The position numbers were made by a program, and so were the translations under genes. From the NCBI GenBank assembly GCA_045652705.1, contig JAZRUV010000008.1, forward strand, positions 62,001 through 126,000: a stretch of DNA of 64,000 nucleotides, in the 5' to 3' direction. Below the pieces are notes generated by a model that was not told the origin of the DNA, did no database searches, and saw only the letters and a list, made by a program, of their open reading frames with translations. Positions 52,501 through 60,995 of this stretch are shown here, piece by piece (within the stretch, counting starts at the first letter, position 1; the number at the start of each line of letters is the position of its first letter). Source of the DNA: UMGS1649 sp045652705 (lineage in GTDB: Bacteria; Bacillota; Clostridia; TANB77; CAG-465).

Positions 52501-53727
52501 ATGAAAAAATGTTCAATCGTAATTGGGAGCCTATGGGGTGATGAAGGCAAAGGTCATATGACAGATATTCTTTGCAACACTCCTAATACGTTGAATGTAA
52601 GATTTAATGGTGGAGCACAAGCATCTCATACGGTGGTAACCCCGGAAGGTTGGAGACACGCATTTAGACATTTTGGTTCGGGTACATTTGCAGGAGCAAA
52701 GACTTATCTTGCAAGCAAGTTCATAGTTAATATGGAGGCGTTTGTACTTGAAGCAAGAGAGCTTAATGACAAGTTCGATTTGCATCCTGCTGTATTCGTA
52801 AATCCTGATTGTATTGTTACTACACCGTGGGATGTATATATTAACCAAGGTATTGAAACGATGCGTGAAGGTAGTAGACACGGTAGTTGTGGATTTGGTA
52901 TTAATGAAACAGTTGAAAGAAGCAGGTATGTAAAATATACAATAACTGTATACGATTTGTTGTTTGAAAGTTCCTTAGTAGAAAAATTAAAGCTCATTAG
53001 GGATGAATATGTACCAAAGAGGCTTAAAGAAGAGTATAACATTAGTATTAAGGATATGCCTAAAAAGTATATCGACCTTATGAACAACCCTGAAAATATA
53101 GACATGTTCATTTTCTATAAAAATGAGTTCTTGAAACGGGTAAGAGTGCTAGGAGATAGTGTGCTATCTGTTTTCGATAACGTCGTTTTTGAAGGTGCTC
53201 AAGGACTGTTGCTTGACCAAGACAATGAAAAATATTATCCTCACGTAACAAGCTCTAATACTGGAATTAAAAATGTAATGGATATTTTGAATCGCACAAA
53301 GATAGAATGTGGAATAGATATCTATTATATGAGTCGCTGCTATATCACAAGACACGGTGCAGGACCTTTGGAAAATGAACTGCCTAATAGCCCGTATGAT
53401 AACGTAAGTGACTTAACAAATATTCCTAATGAGTTTCAAGGTGGTTTGAGATATAGCTATCTAGATTTAGACCTTCTTGGCAAGACGATTTTTAAAGATG
53501 AGCGTTTAGCTAAGTGTTGGGCTAAGGTTAACATTGTTATTACTTGTATTGACCAGTTAGGTAAAGAATTTAAGTACTTTGAGAACAATGAACTTAAGAG
53601 TGTTACAAGTGACAAATTAAGGGATGTTATTTGGGAAAAGCTCAAGTGTAGAGTTCCAACATTAAACGCATTGTACGCTACCAATGGCTTAACAAGAAAT
53701 AATTTTCTTTGCCTAAAAGAAATGTGA
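52501..53727 (+). CDS. Divergent adenylosuccinate synthetase (PurA)-family protein
   Basis: 408 residues. The GTP/IMP-site signature is recognisable: IGSLWGDEGKGHMTD (catalytic Asp kept), FNGGAQASHTVV (catalytic His kept), FEGAQGLLLDQD and HVTSSNTGI. The GRGIGPAY segment is replaced by RHGSCGFGIN. The aspartate-binding loop TTTGRxRRCGW is absent: after GAGPLENELP comes NEFQGGLRYSYLDLDLL. It is thus unlikely to be the housekeeping purA and may ligate another substrate. Third gene of the accessory unit. Substrate unknown. Confidence 0.8.
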   Translation: MKKCSIVIGSLWGDEGKGHMTDILCNTPNTLNVRFNGGAQASHTVVTPEGWRHAFRHFGSGTFAGAKTYLASKFIVNMEAFVLEARELNDKFDLHPAVFVNPDCIVTTPWDVYINQGIETMREGSRHGSCGFGINETVERSRYVKYTITVYDLLFESSLVEKLKLIRDEYVPKRLKEEYNISIKDMPKKYIDLMNNPENIDMFIFYKNEFLKRVRVLGDSVLSVFDNVVFEGAQGLLLDQDNEKYYPHVTSSNTGIKNVMDILNRTKIECGIDIYYMSRCYITRHGAGPLENELPNSPYDNVSDLTNIPNEFQGGLRYSYLDLDLLGKTIFKDERLAKCWAKVNIVITCIDQLGKEFKYFENNELKSVTSDKLRDVIWEKLKCRVPTLNALYATNGLTRNNFLCLKEM

Positions 53728-53760
53728 CCTATGTTTTAACATAGGCCACATTTTTTGGTT
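53722..53760. terminator. Bidirectional terminator at the centre of the accessory island
   Basis: AATGTG-CCTATGTT pairs with AACATAGG-CACATT (53722-53753) followed by TTTTTT. It lies between the converging PurA-like and zinc-ribbon genes. Confidence 0.9.
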
Positions 53761-54033
53761 TTATTTGAGGCGGGTTGTGTAAGAGAGTCCTGTTGACATA
53801 GGAACAGTAAGTTTGCCTTTAGAATTAATGGTAATTCCATTAGCAAGTTTAAAGGTTACTGAAGTAATTCCTTTCATTCCCATATTAGCAAAAACCTGAG
53901 TCTTTTGAGCAGACAATTTACTTCCGCAACATTCGCAAAAGTTTTTGTCTTCTGGGAAAACCTTTTTACAGTTTTCACAGTTCTTTAAAACTGTTTCTTT
54001 CAAAAGAACACGTTTCCTGAAGTTTAGGCCCAT
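53761..54033 (-). CDS. DUF4236-like protein carrying a zinc ribbon
   Basis: 90 residues. The start MGLNFRKRVLLKETV and end PMSTGLSYTTRLK are those of DUF4236 (MGxxFRKs...GTGLSYxxk). Between them lies a zinc ribbon CENC-x11-CECC (about residues 19-37), which DUF4236 proteins normally lack at this point. Function of the family is unknown. It starts 1 bp after the stop of the 518-residue zinc-ribbon gene, so the two are co-transcribed. Confidence 0.7.
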   Translation of the reverse strand: MGLNFRKRVLLKETVLKNCENCKKVFPEDKNFCECCGSKLSAQKTQVFANMGMKGITSVTFKLANGITINSKGKLTVPMSTGLSYTTRLK

Positions 54034-54034
54034 C

Positions 54035-55591
54035 TTACTTGGCCTCTACAGTGATGGTTTCGGGCTGCTCGGCGGGAGCAGGAGCAGCAACAGGTTTGGC
54101 ACTTACGTTATGACCGCATTTGGAACAGAATTTAGCTCCTTCATCCAGATCAGCACCACATTCGGGGCAGGACGTAAGCTTTACTTTGGTTCCGCAGTTA
54201 GAGCAGAACACAGCATCGTTGCTCAAAACCGCACCGCATTCACGACAGGTGGGCTGCAGAGACTTGGTGTGAGAACCACACTTGGAACAGAAATTAGTTC
54301 CGGCAGGGTATGTGACACCGCAGCTCTCACAAACAACCGTATCGCCAACTGCAGGTACCGCAGAAGTTGCGGGTGCAACAGAACCAAACAGGGAGTTGCC
54401 ACCGCCCAAAAGCTGAGACAAAACCAACATCTGAGTGGGATCGCCCGAACCCGAATCGCCGGTTACGGCACCCAACATAAACAGCTGGGAAAGATCCATC
54501 TTGCCGTCGTTACTGCCAAACATACCACCCAGATTACCGCCGCTTGCCAAAATCAAAGGCAGATACTGGCCCAGGCCGTTAAAGGAACTGTCATTTACAT
54601 TATCCAACGAGAAGTCAGCCTGATTGCCTTCAGACCACTGCATCATACACATTGCAGCCAGCAGGTTACCGCTGATGTTCTGGTTGGAACTCTTATCCGT
54701 CAGAGTGGTGGCATCCATTGCCATAACCTTGGTAAAGATAGGCGTGCCCAGAATGAGGCTGGATTCAGGAATAATATCCTGTACCACGCCGGCAGCGGTA
54801 TCGATGACGGTAATAGTTCCTGCAGTCTGGTTTACAGACTTAACGGACATATACTTACCGTTCAGCTTGATGAGGTCTCCGGACATGAGCGTGTTGGTGG
54901 GAAGCAAAACAATGGGGAAATTGCCCATCTTCATGCCGCCGATGTTCTTTCGTGTGTTGGTAGCCTTGTCAAAGATGACCCAGCTACCATCGTAGGTAGT
55001 CTTGACCGCAACACCCATAAGGGTAGAGGCGATGTTGGGATCCTTGGAGATGCCGAACTCCAGATTCATACCGAACATATTCTTCTTAGGTCTCATACTT
55101 GTCATTCCTCCATTAGTTGTTTTTGTAATTTTATAATATGCAGCCAATGCTTTCTTTACATCCGAAGGATTAAAAGAAACAGCGGCATACACTTTATCCG
55201 GTCTGTTCCGATGAAGCTGCTTGCAAGCACTAGTTTTTTCAGTGCAGTTTTTGCAGTGGATATCAGAACCTTCATATTTGGTAGCGATTTCAAATGTAAT
55301 GAAATCACAGCCTTCTTGAGTTGCTTTTTGAAGTTTTGCTGAATACTCTTCAATAGTAAGAGTATATGGCGAAAATGTGATTTTACCATAACTACATACA
55401 CTTGAAAATTGCAGGGATAGAGTGTTGGGATTCACCAATCTTGTTGTCAAGAAGTAGTCTCCCATCTGAATATTATTATCTGCGAAAAACGGTCTGTCTC
55501 TTGAGTTGGGGCACTTGAGTTCGTTATAACCATCAAAGTGATAGCTTTTAGGAACTAAGTTCCGTTCAAGAGAGGTTTTGTCGTATGACAT
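54035..55591 (-). CDS. Multi-zinc-ribbon protein, apparently a two-part chimera
   Basis: 518 residues. The N-terminal part (1-158) is AT-rich in codon use and has a Cys cluster (CKNCTEKTSACKQLH). The second part from GGMTSMRPKKN onward is markedly GC-richer and ends in at least three zinc ribbons of the double-Cys type (CESCGVTYPAGTNFCSKCG, CRECGAVLSNDAVFCSNCG and CPECGADLDEGAKFCSKCG) plus a Pro/Ala tail. An internal GGAGG followed by ATG at the junction could allow separate translation of the second part. Function unknown. Confidence 0.75.
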   Translation of the reverse strand: MSYDKTSLERNLVPKSYHFDGYNELKCPNSRDRPFFADNNIQMGDYFLTTRLVNPNTLSLQFSSVCSYGKITFSPYTLTIEEYSAKLQKATQEGCDFITFEIATKYEGSDIHCKNCTEKTSACKQLHRNRPDKVYAAVSFNPSDVKKALAAYYKITKTTNGGMTSMRPKKNMFGMNLEFGISKDPNIASTLMGVAVKTTYDGSWVIFDKATNTRKNIGGMKMGNFPIVLLPTNTLMSGDLIKLNGKYMSVKSVNQTAGTITVIDTAAGVVQDIIPESSLILGTPIFTKVMAMDATTLTDKSSNQNISGNLLAAMCMMQWSEGNQADFSLDNVNDSSFNGLGQYLPLILASGGNLGGMFGSNDGKMDLSQLFMLGAVTGDSGSGDPTQMLVLSQLLGGGNSLFGSVAPATSAVPAVGDTVVCESCGVTYPAGTNFCSKCGSHTKSLQPTCRECGAVLSNDAVFCSNCGTKVKLTSCPECGADLDEGAKFCSKCGHNVSAKPVAAPAPAEQPETITVEAK

Positions 55592-55622
55592 ACATTTACC
55601 TCCTCATATGATTTCTAATTAG

Positions 55623-55645
55623 AACGCATCACATATTAAATGCGT
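55623..55645 (-). other. Leader hairpin of the zinc-ribbon operon
   Basis: On the minus strand ACGCAT/ATGCGT-type arms pair between the promoter and the SD. It parallels the leader hairpins at 9651 and 50389. Confidence 0.45.
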
Positions 55646-55649
55646 AACA

Positions 55650-55678
55650 ATTATATCATAAGGAAAGCAAAAAGTAAA
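55650..55678 (-). promoter_or_regulatory. Promoter of the zinc-ribbon operon
   Basis: TTTACT (55678-55673) and TATAAT (55655-55650) on the minus strand, 17-bp spacer, with TGA before the -10. Same architecture as the promoter at 50337. Confidence 0.65.
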
Positions 55679-55767
55679 GTATTATGTAAATTAATGAGGG
55701 TAAGATGTAAAATTAATGATAGCAATATGCCAATACATTTTAAATTTAAAATTTTTTTAATACTTTG

Positions 55768-55796
55768 TTGACAAACTACATATACAATAGTATAAT
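55768..55796 (+). promoter_or_regulatory. Consensus promoter of the ABC transporter operon
   Basis: TTGACA (55768-55773) and TATAAT (55791-55796), 17-bp spacer. Confidence 0.8.
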
Positions 55797-55799
55797 CTA

Positions 55800-55824
55800 A
55801 TTGTATTAGTACAGATAGTACAAT
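55800..55824. promoter_or_regulatory. Putative GntR (YtrA-type) operator
   Basis: ATTGTA (55800-55805) and TACAAT (55819-55824) form an inverted repeat at the expected transcription start, with AGTAC inner repeats. YtrA-type regulators usually repress their own transporter operon. Confidence 0.55.
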
Positions 55825-55841
55825 TTGTTTGGAGGGAGAAT

Positions 55842-56738
55842 ATGATAAAAATATCTAATATAACAAAAGCATATGACAAGACCAATGTACTAGAAAACCT
55901 AAATTGTACAATAAAGGATAATTGTATTTATGGGTTAGTTGGAGCAAATGGTGCTGGTAAGTCTACATTGCTTAGAATTGTAAACGGAGTATTTAGAGCA
56001 GATGCTGGAACTGTTGAAATTGATGGAAAATTAGTTTTTGATAATGAAGAACTAAAACAAAAAATGGTATTTGTGCCAGATGATTTGTTTTTCTTTCCGG
56101 GTTATACGCTACAAGATACAGCAAATTTCTACAAAGCATTATATCACGCTTTTGATATGAATTATTTTAATGAATTAGCAACTACACTAAAGCTAGATGT
56201 TAAAACTAAAATTAATTCGTTATCTAAAGGCTTAAAAAGACAAAGTGCGTTAATATGTGCTCTTGCTACCAAAGCTAAATATATGTTTTTTGATGAAACA
56301 TTTGATGGGCTTGATCCAGTAGTTAGAAACAAGGTTAAAAAGATAATTGCAAAACATATGGAAGGTACAGATACAACTATTGTTATGACAAGTCACAATT
56401 TAAGAGAATTAGAAGATATTTGTGATAATCTAGGACTGTTATACAAAGGTGGAATATTTTTTGAAAGTGAAATAGATACTTTGAAAACAAATATGTTTAA
56501 AGTACAAATTTCATTAAAACAAGAATTTGATAAAGAAGATTTTATAGGGCTAGATGTGTTATCTTTCAAGAAAAAAGGAAGTGTTGCTACAGTTATAATT
56601 AAGGGGAATAAAGAGGAAGCTAAAGAGTATTTAACTAAATTGAAACCTGTAATACTAGACTTTATACCACTTACCCTAGAAGAAATATTTATTTACCAAA
56701 TGGAGGTGTTAGGATATGAGTTTAACGAAATTGTTTAA
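55842..56738 (+). CDS. ABC transporter ATP-binding protein
   Basis: 298 residues. Walker A GANGAGKST (34-42), signature LSKGLKRQSAL, Walker B KYMFFDETFDGLDP and switch His in MTSHNLRELEDI. The family is the YtrB/YhcG type found with GntR regulators, which exports or protects against envelope-active compounds. SD GGAGGGAG at 55832-55839. The stop overlaps the permease start by 23 bp. Confidence 0.93.
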   Translation: MIKISNITKAYDKTNVLENLNCTIKDNCIYGLVGANGAGKSTLLRIVNGVFRADAGTVEIDGKLVFDNEELKQKMVFVPDDLFFFPGYTLQDTANFYKALYHAFDMNYFNELATTLKLDVKTKINSLSKGLKRQSALICALATKAKYMFFDETFDGLDPVVRNKVKKIIAKHMEGTDTTIVMTSHNLRELEDICDNLGLLYKGGIFFESEIDTLKTNMFKVQISLKQEFDKEDFIGLDVLSFKKKGSVATVIIKGNKEEAKEYLTKLKPVILDFIPLTLEEIFIYQMEVLGYEFNEIV

Positions 56739-58677
56739 TAAAAATTATTTTGTACAAAATATACTTAAGTCTAAGGCAGTAATAGCCCTTGTAATTGGAA
56801 TAGTGCCGATACTTAATGCAATATTTATGCTAACAATGACAGCTGATACTACAACTCCCATTTTAGCAGATATGCGTAACATTTCTATTTTAAACATATT
56901 AGGAATGTATGTATTGCCACTTGTATTGTCTTTATGTTTATTTGGTTATGTATTTAAGAAAAAGAGTGTGGATTTTATAAACTCGATGCCACTTACTCGA
57001 AAAACTATATTTATAACAAACAGTATTGGTGGAATATTATTAATAGTTATAATGATGCTACTTAACGTATTACTTTTAGGAATTGAAACATTGATATTTT
57101 CTAACTTAATAATACCATTTGAAATGTTACTAGATTATTTTATACTTTGGACTGTGTCATATATATTTGTATTTACTGCAGCAAATATAGCAACAAGCCT
57201 TTCTGGAAATCATGTAACAATGATTGTTTTAACAGCTATCATATTATTTTTAGTACCTTTTGTACACAATTACGTAACTGAATTAAGTGATGGTATATTT
57301 GGATCAAATCGTTATGTTATACAAGTTGCTGAAATGGAGTTGGAAGAAAAAGGTAATTACAAAGAAATAATTTATGCTGAAAAAATACAAGACGATGTAG
57401 AATATACTTGGCCGTATAATTACATTGCTGGAATGTTTAGAGGTGATGTTATAGCATATAGCACATCAAGTATTATAAAAATGAGTGCTTTAAGTGTAGT
57501 TTACTTCTTTGTCGGAATGTATCTATTTGAAAAAAGAAAAATGGAAGTTAATGAAACTTCATTTAAAAACAATCATATGCATATGATTGTAAAGTCTTTA
57601 ACTCTTATCCCAATAGGCATACTTGCTGTAACTGCTATAAATGAAATAGATTCGTTTGTAGGCCAACTATTTATACTAGTTTTAGTTATTGCATACTCAT
57701 TAATTTATGATTTAATAACAGCAAAAGCTATTAGAAATATTAAATTGGGAATAACATATTTCATTGCAACAGCTTTAATATGTGTTGGATTATACTGTGG
57801 AGCAGAGAGTCTGAATAATGAAAAAAACAACAGGGCTGAGTTTAAGGTACAAGATATAACAAGTGTTGCTTGTTTTGTAGATGAAATAGATTATGCAAAT
57901 AAATATACAGATACAAAGATGGATGATGTATATTTAACAAACCCTAGACTTTTAGAAATAGTAAAGAAAAATATACAAGATATGAGCTATAAAGAAGCTA
58001 ATATGAGAGTTCATTTACAACTTGCAAATGGTGAAAAATATACTTTAAATTTATATCTATCTATAGAAGACTACAATGAAATAGTAAGCATTTTAGTAGA
58101 AGACAAAGCTTATATAGATGAGTATAAAGATATAGAATATAACAAGATACATATGCTTGAAGTTGAAGATTTTGTCATTGCAGAAGATGAACTAGACGTT
58201 GCTCTTGAAAAAATACAAAAGGTACTGGCAAGTGCAAATCTAACAGAAGCGTATGAACTACCAAATCTAAATGCATCAATAAACTTAAGATTATATAAAG
58301 ACCATGAGAATATAACATACAGCTTACCTTTAAATATAAGCAAAGAATTCTTACAAGATTATGTGGATGCTGCAAACAAAAAAGCGGCTGAAGTTGTAGA
58401 TAAGAATATTGATATATATGGCGTAAGACTATTTAACTATGAAAGAACAATGGCAACTTATTATGAAAACATATTAGAATCTAAATGTAGACAACAACTT
58501 CAAGATTATGTTTTAAATAACAAATCAGAAAAAGTTGATGTAACGAAACCAATGATGAGGCTAAGAATATCTTTGGTGGAAGATGGATTATATAAAAATG
58601 TGGAATATTTTACAAATAATGTTGTAGAATTTATTAAAATTGCAAATAATATGGTAGGTGGTGATTTAGATGAATGA
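56716..58677 (+). CDS. ABC transporter permease
   Basis: 653 residues, with an N-terminal half of about six to eight membrane segments (for example VIALVIGIVPILNAIFML and TKAIRN-preceding helices up to about residue 370), followed by a large soluble C-terminal domain of about 280 residues. GGAGG at 56702-56706 serves the ATG, which lies inside the ATPase gene. It is the membrane partner of the ATPase upstream. The transported substrate is unknown. Confidence 0.88.
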   Translation: MSLTKLFNKNYFVQNILKSKAVIALVIGIVPILNAIFMLTMTADTTTPILADMRNISILNILGMYVLPLVLSLCLFGYVFKKKSVDFINSMPLTRKTIFITNSIGGILLIVIMMLLNVLLLGIETLIFSNLIIPFEMLLDYFILWTVSYIFVFTAANIATSLSGNHVTMIVLTAIILFLVPFVHNYVTELSDGIFGSNRYVIQVAEMELEEKGNYKEIIYAEKIQDDVEYTWPYNYIAGMFRGDVIAYSTSSIIKMSALSVVYFFVGMYLFEKRKMEVNETSFKNNHMHMIVKSLTLIPIGILAVTAINEIDSFVGQLFILVLVIAYSLIYDLITAKAIRNIKLGITYFIATALICVGLYCGAESLNNEKNNRAEFKVQDITSVACFVDEIDYANKYTDTKMDDVYLTNPRLLEIVKKNIQDMSYKEANMRVHLQLANGEKYTLNLYLSIEDYNEIVSILVEDKAYIDEYKDIEYNKIHMLEVEDFVIAEDELDVALEKIQKVLASANLTEAYELPNLNASINLRLYKDHENITYSLPLNISKEFLQDYVDAANKKAAEVVDKNIDIYGVRLFNYERTMATYYENILESKCRQQLQDYVLNNKSEKVDVTKPMMRLRISLVEDGLYKNVEYFTNNVVEFIKIANNMVGGDLDE

Positions 58678-59029
58678 AATAATTTCTCTAGATTACCAAA
58701 GTAGAACACCTATATATGAACAAATAATAAAGGAAGTAGAAAGATATGTAGCATTAAATATACTTAAATCTAACGAGCAGATACCATCTATTCGCGAACT
58801 TGCTGCAAATCTTGGAATTAATCCTAATACTGTAAAAAAAGCATATACTGAATTAGAACAAAAAGGCGTAATATATGTAATTTCTACTAAGGGTACTTTT
58901 ATTGCAGATAGAACCAAGGAAGTTGTTGAAAGAAAAATACAAGAAGGAATAAATGAGATAAATAAAATAATAGAAGAATTGCAAATGTTAGATATTTCTA
59001 AAGAGGAAATATTAAAAAGGATTAAATAA
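58670..59029 (+). CDS. GntR family regulator, YtrA subfamily
   Basis: 119 residues: a winged helix-turn-helix (SRTPIYEQIIKEVERYVALN, then IPSIRELAANLGINPNTVKK) plus a short C-terminal dimerisation helix pair, which is the YtrA type with no large effector domain. It overlaps the permease stop by 8 bp. It probably represses the operon through the inverted repeat at 55800-55824. Confidence 0.92.
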   Translation: MNEIISLDYQSRTPIYEQIIKEVERYVALNILKSNEQIPSIRELAANLGINPNTVKKAYTELEQKGVIYVISTKGTFIADRTKEVVERKIQEGINEINKIIEELQMLDISKEEILKRIK

Positions 59030-59163
59030 AACTATTTGTGATATAATATGAACGATATGTTCGTAGTAAATGTGGGCGCGCTTTTAGGAAGTTAGCCCGC
59101 TTTTGTTATGGTATGGCTTATTTCTATAATAAGGTTTCACATTTTACCGCTAACAGAAAATCA

Positions 59164-59184
59164 CTGCAAGAAACTTGCAGTTTT
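59164..59184 (+). terminator. Terminator-like hairpin after the ABC operon
   Basis: CTGCAAG (59164-59170), loop AAA, CTTGCAG (59174-59180), then TTTTA. A second weaker hairpin (GGGC/GCCC) lies near 59073-59096. Confidence 0.7.
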
Positions 59185-59211
59185 ATGACGAATCTTGCGA
59201 AATTTGTCATA
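59184..59211. promoter_or_regulatory. Inverted repeat upstream of the XRE regulator gene
   Basis: TATGAC (59184-59189) and GTCATA (59206-59211) with matching inner bases (GAA/TTT), 21 bp before the start codon. It is a likely self-regulatory operator. Confidence 0.5.
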
Positions 59212-59231
59212 ATATTAGTAGGTGGTAAATT

Positions 59232-59468
59232 ATGTTAGGTATGATTATTAAAAATATGAGGTTAACAGCCGGGCTTTACCAAAAAGAGCTCGGAAAGAAG
59301 GTTGCACTTGCAGATAACACAATTTCTAGTTATGAACGATCTAATAGTCAACCTACTTTTGATACTATAACGAAAATTTGTGAAGTCTGTGGATATGAAC
59401 TACTCATAAAGGACAAGGATGGTAATATCTGTACCTTGGAAGAAATGAGTAAAGAAAGAGACTTCTAA
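59232..59468 (+). CDS. XRE family small HTH regulator
   Basis: 78 residues. A Cro/CI-type HTH (IIKNMRLTAGLYQKELGKKV, then ADNTISSYERSNSQPTFDTI) fills most of the protein, with a short tail (KDKDGNICTLEEMSK). The start has TAGGTGG upstream. It is a single gene between the ABC operon and glmM; no toxin or partner is adjacent. Confidence 0.9.
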   Translation: MLGMIIKNMRLTAGLYQKELGKKVALADNTISSYERSNSQPTFDTITKICEVCGYELLIKDKDGNICTLEEMSKERDF

Positions 59469-59508
59469 ATATATAAATATTATATTTTAAATATATAGAA
59501 TAATAAAT

Positions 59509-59541
59509 ATGCTAATTGTTTTTGTTAAAAACAGTTAGCGT
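59509..59541 (+). terminator. Terminator after the XRE gene
   Basis: ATGCTAATTGTTTTT pairs with AAAACAGTTAGCGTAT (two G-T or mismatched positions). Confidence 0.6.
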
Positions 59542-59576
59542 ATTTGGATTTTGTCCAAAATAAGAATAAGGCAAAA

Positions 59577-59598
59577 AGGAGCGGATAAACCGCTCCTT
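59577..59598 (-). terminator. Terminator after glmM
   Basis: AAGGAGCGG (59577-59585) and CCGCTCCTT (59590-59598) form a 9-bp stem. The minus-strand exit is TTTTTGCC. Confidence 0.9.
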
Positions 59599-59609
59599 AA
59601 TGAATAAAT

Positions 59610-60995
59610 TTATAGATTATTAATAATAAGTTCCTTTATATCATCACAAAGTTTTGTAATGGTATCATAATCTTTGCCTTCAACCATAATGCGAATATAG
59701 TTTTCTGTTCCAGAGGGGCGTACAACAGAACGTCCATCATTGCCTAGTGTATCATATACCATATCGTTAATTTTTTGCCTTAACGTATTATTGGCAATGA
59801 AAGCATTCTTCTTGTCAGGCGTTGCTGTAATTTGGGTGGACACTTGAGGATACTTAAACATTTGATTTTTAAGTTCTGAGAGTTTCTTGCCAGTCTTATC
59901 CATAATATTTAGCACCATAAGAGCTGTAAGAATACCGTCGCCGGTAGTCGCATATTCCTTAAATATGATATGACCAGATTGTTCGCCACCAAGTGAACCA
60001 TTGTTAGTTATCATTTCTTCAAGAACATATTTGTCGCCTACTTTGGTAGAAAGGAATTTAATTCCTTTAGCTTCGCAGAACTTTACAAGACCAAGGTTAG
60101 ACATTACAGTGCCAACGATAAGATTGTTGGTTAGGTGCCCCTGTTCCTTTAGATATCCTCCTACTATGGCTAAAATATGGTCACCGTCAACAATTTCACC
60201 AGTTTCATCGACAAGTAAACATCTATCCGCATCACCGTCAAAGGCAATACCGCAGTCAAAAGGAATAATAGAGTTTTTTATGATGTTTTGAAGAAATTCA
60301 AGATGCATAGAACCACAGTTTTCATTGATATGTTCTCCAGATGTATCAAGGTTGTATGCACTGAAAGAAAGACCAGCTTTTTTGAAAACATCAATACAAG
60401 TAGATGCTGAACCGTTAGAACAGTCAATAGCGACTCTTAAAGGCTTAAGACTAAATTTTAACAGATTACAAGTGTAGTCTTTTGCAGCTATAGAAGCTAA
60501 ATCGCATTTTATTTTACCACATTCTTGTGCATAGTAGTCTGAAATTGTATTAGAATTAATTTTGGAAATTAATTCCTCGACCTGTTCTTCGAGTTGGTCA
60601 GGGAATTTATATCCATCAGCTCCTATGATTTTGATACCGTTATATTCCTTTGGATTGTGGGATGCGGTTACCATAATGCCAATTGATGCAAATGAATATA
60701 GCTTAGTAAGATAAGCAATTGCTGGAGTAGGTAAGATGCCTACATGCAAAACATTAACTCCACCAGCTGTAAGACCTGAAGTAACAGAAGAAACAATCAT
60801 ATCTTTTGAAGGCCGCGTATCTGTTCCAATCAAGACAACAGGATTGGTATCTCCAAAGGGAGAATACTCTGTGTCACGGAAGTGATTAGTCATAAGTAAT
60901 TTTGCGGTTGCAAGTCCAACCTTGTATGCAAGATCAGCGGTCAGAGTTTTATTTGCGATGCCTCTGATACCATCGGTTCCAAATAGTCTTCTCAT
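59610..60995 (-). CDS. glmM: Phosphoglucosamine mutase
   Basis: Converts glucosamine-6-phosphate to glucosamine-1-phosphate for UDP-GlcNAc and peptidoglycan synthesis. The phosphoserine is S112 in VTASHNPKEYNG. The metal loop is FDGDADRCLLVDE, the sugar loop GGEQSGHIIF and the phosphate site RPSGTENYIRIMVEG. The start FGTDGIRGIAN is typical, and the 461-residue length is normal. Its start codon abuts the end of the upstream gene (shared base at 60995), so the two form an operon. Confidence 0.95.
   Translation of the reverse strand: MRRLFGTDGIRGIANKTLTADLAYKVGLATAKLLMTNHFRDTEYSPFGDTNPVVLIGTDTRPSKDMIVSSVTSGLTAGGVNVLHVGILPTPAIAYLTKLYSFASIGIMVTASHNPKEYNGIKIIGADGYKFPDQLEEQVEELISKINSNTISDYYAQECGKIKCDLASIAAKDYTCNLLKFSLKPLRVAIDCSNGSASTCIDVFKKAGLSFSAYNLDTSGEHINENCGSMHLEFLQNIIKNSIIPFDCGIAFDGDADRCLLVDETGEIVDGDHILAIVGGYLKEQGHLTNNLIVGTVMSNLGLVKFCEAKGIKFLSTKVGDKYVLEEMITNNGSLGGEQSGHIIFKEYATTGDGILTALMVLNIMDKTGKKLSELKNQMFKYPQVSTQITATPDKKNAFIANNTLRQKINDMVYDTLGNDGRSVVRPSGTENYIRIMVEGKDYDTITKLCDDIKELIINNL

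Noticed and set aside
52501..53727. PurZ (diaminopurine genome) identity for the PurA-like protein
   Set aside because: PurZ is reported to replace the catalytic Asp of WGDEGKG, which is kept here, and no other phage-DNA-modification gene is nearby.
53945..55342. A 465-codon open frame on the + strand opposite the multi-zinc-ribbon gene
   Set aside because: It has no ribosome site or recognisable domain, whereas the minus strand encodes clear zinc ribbons with an AGGAGG start. It is a shadow of a GC-richer gene.
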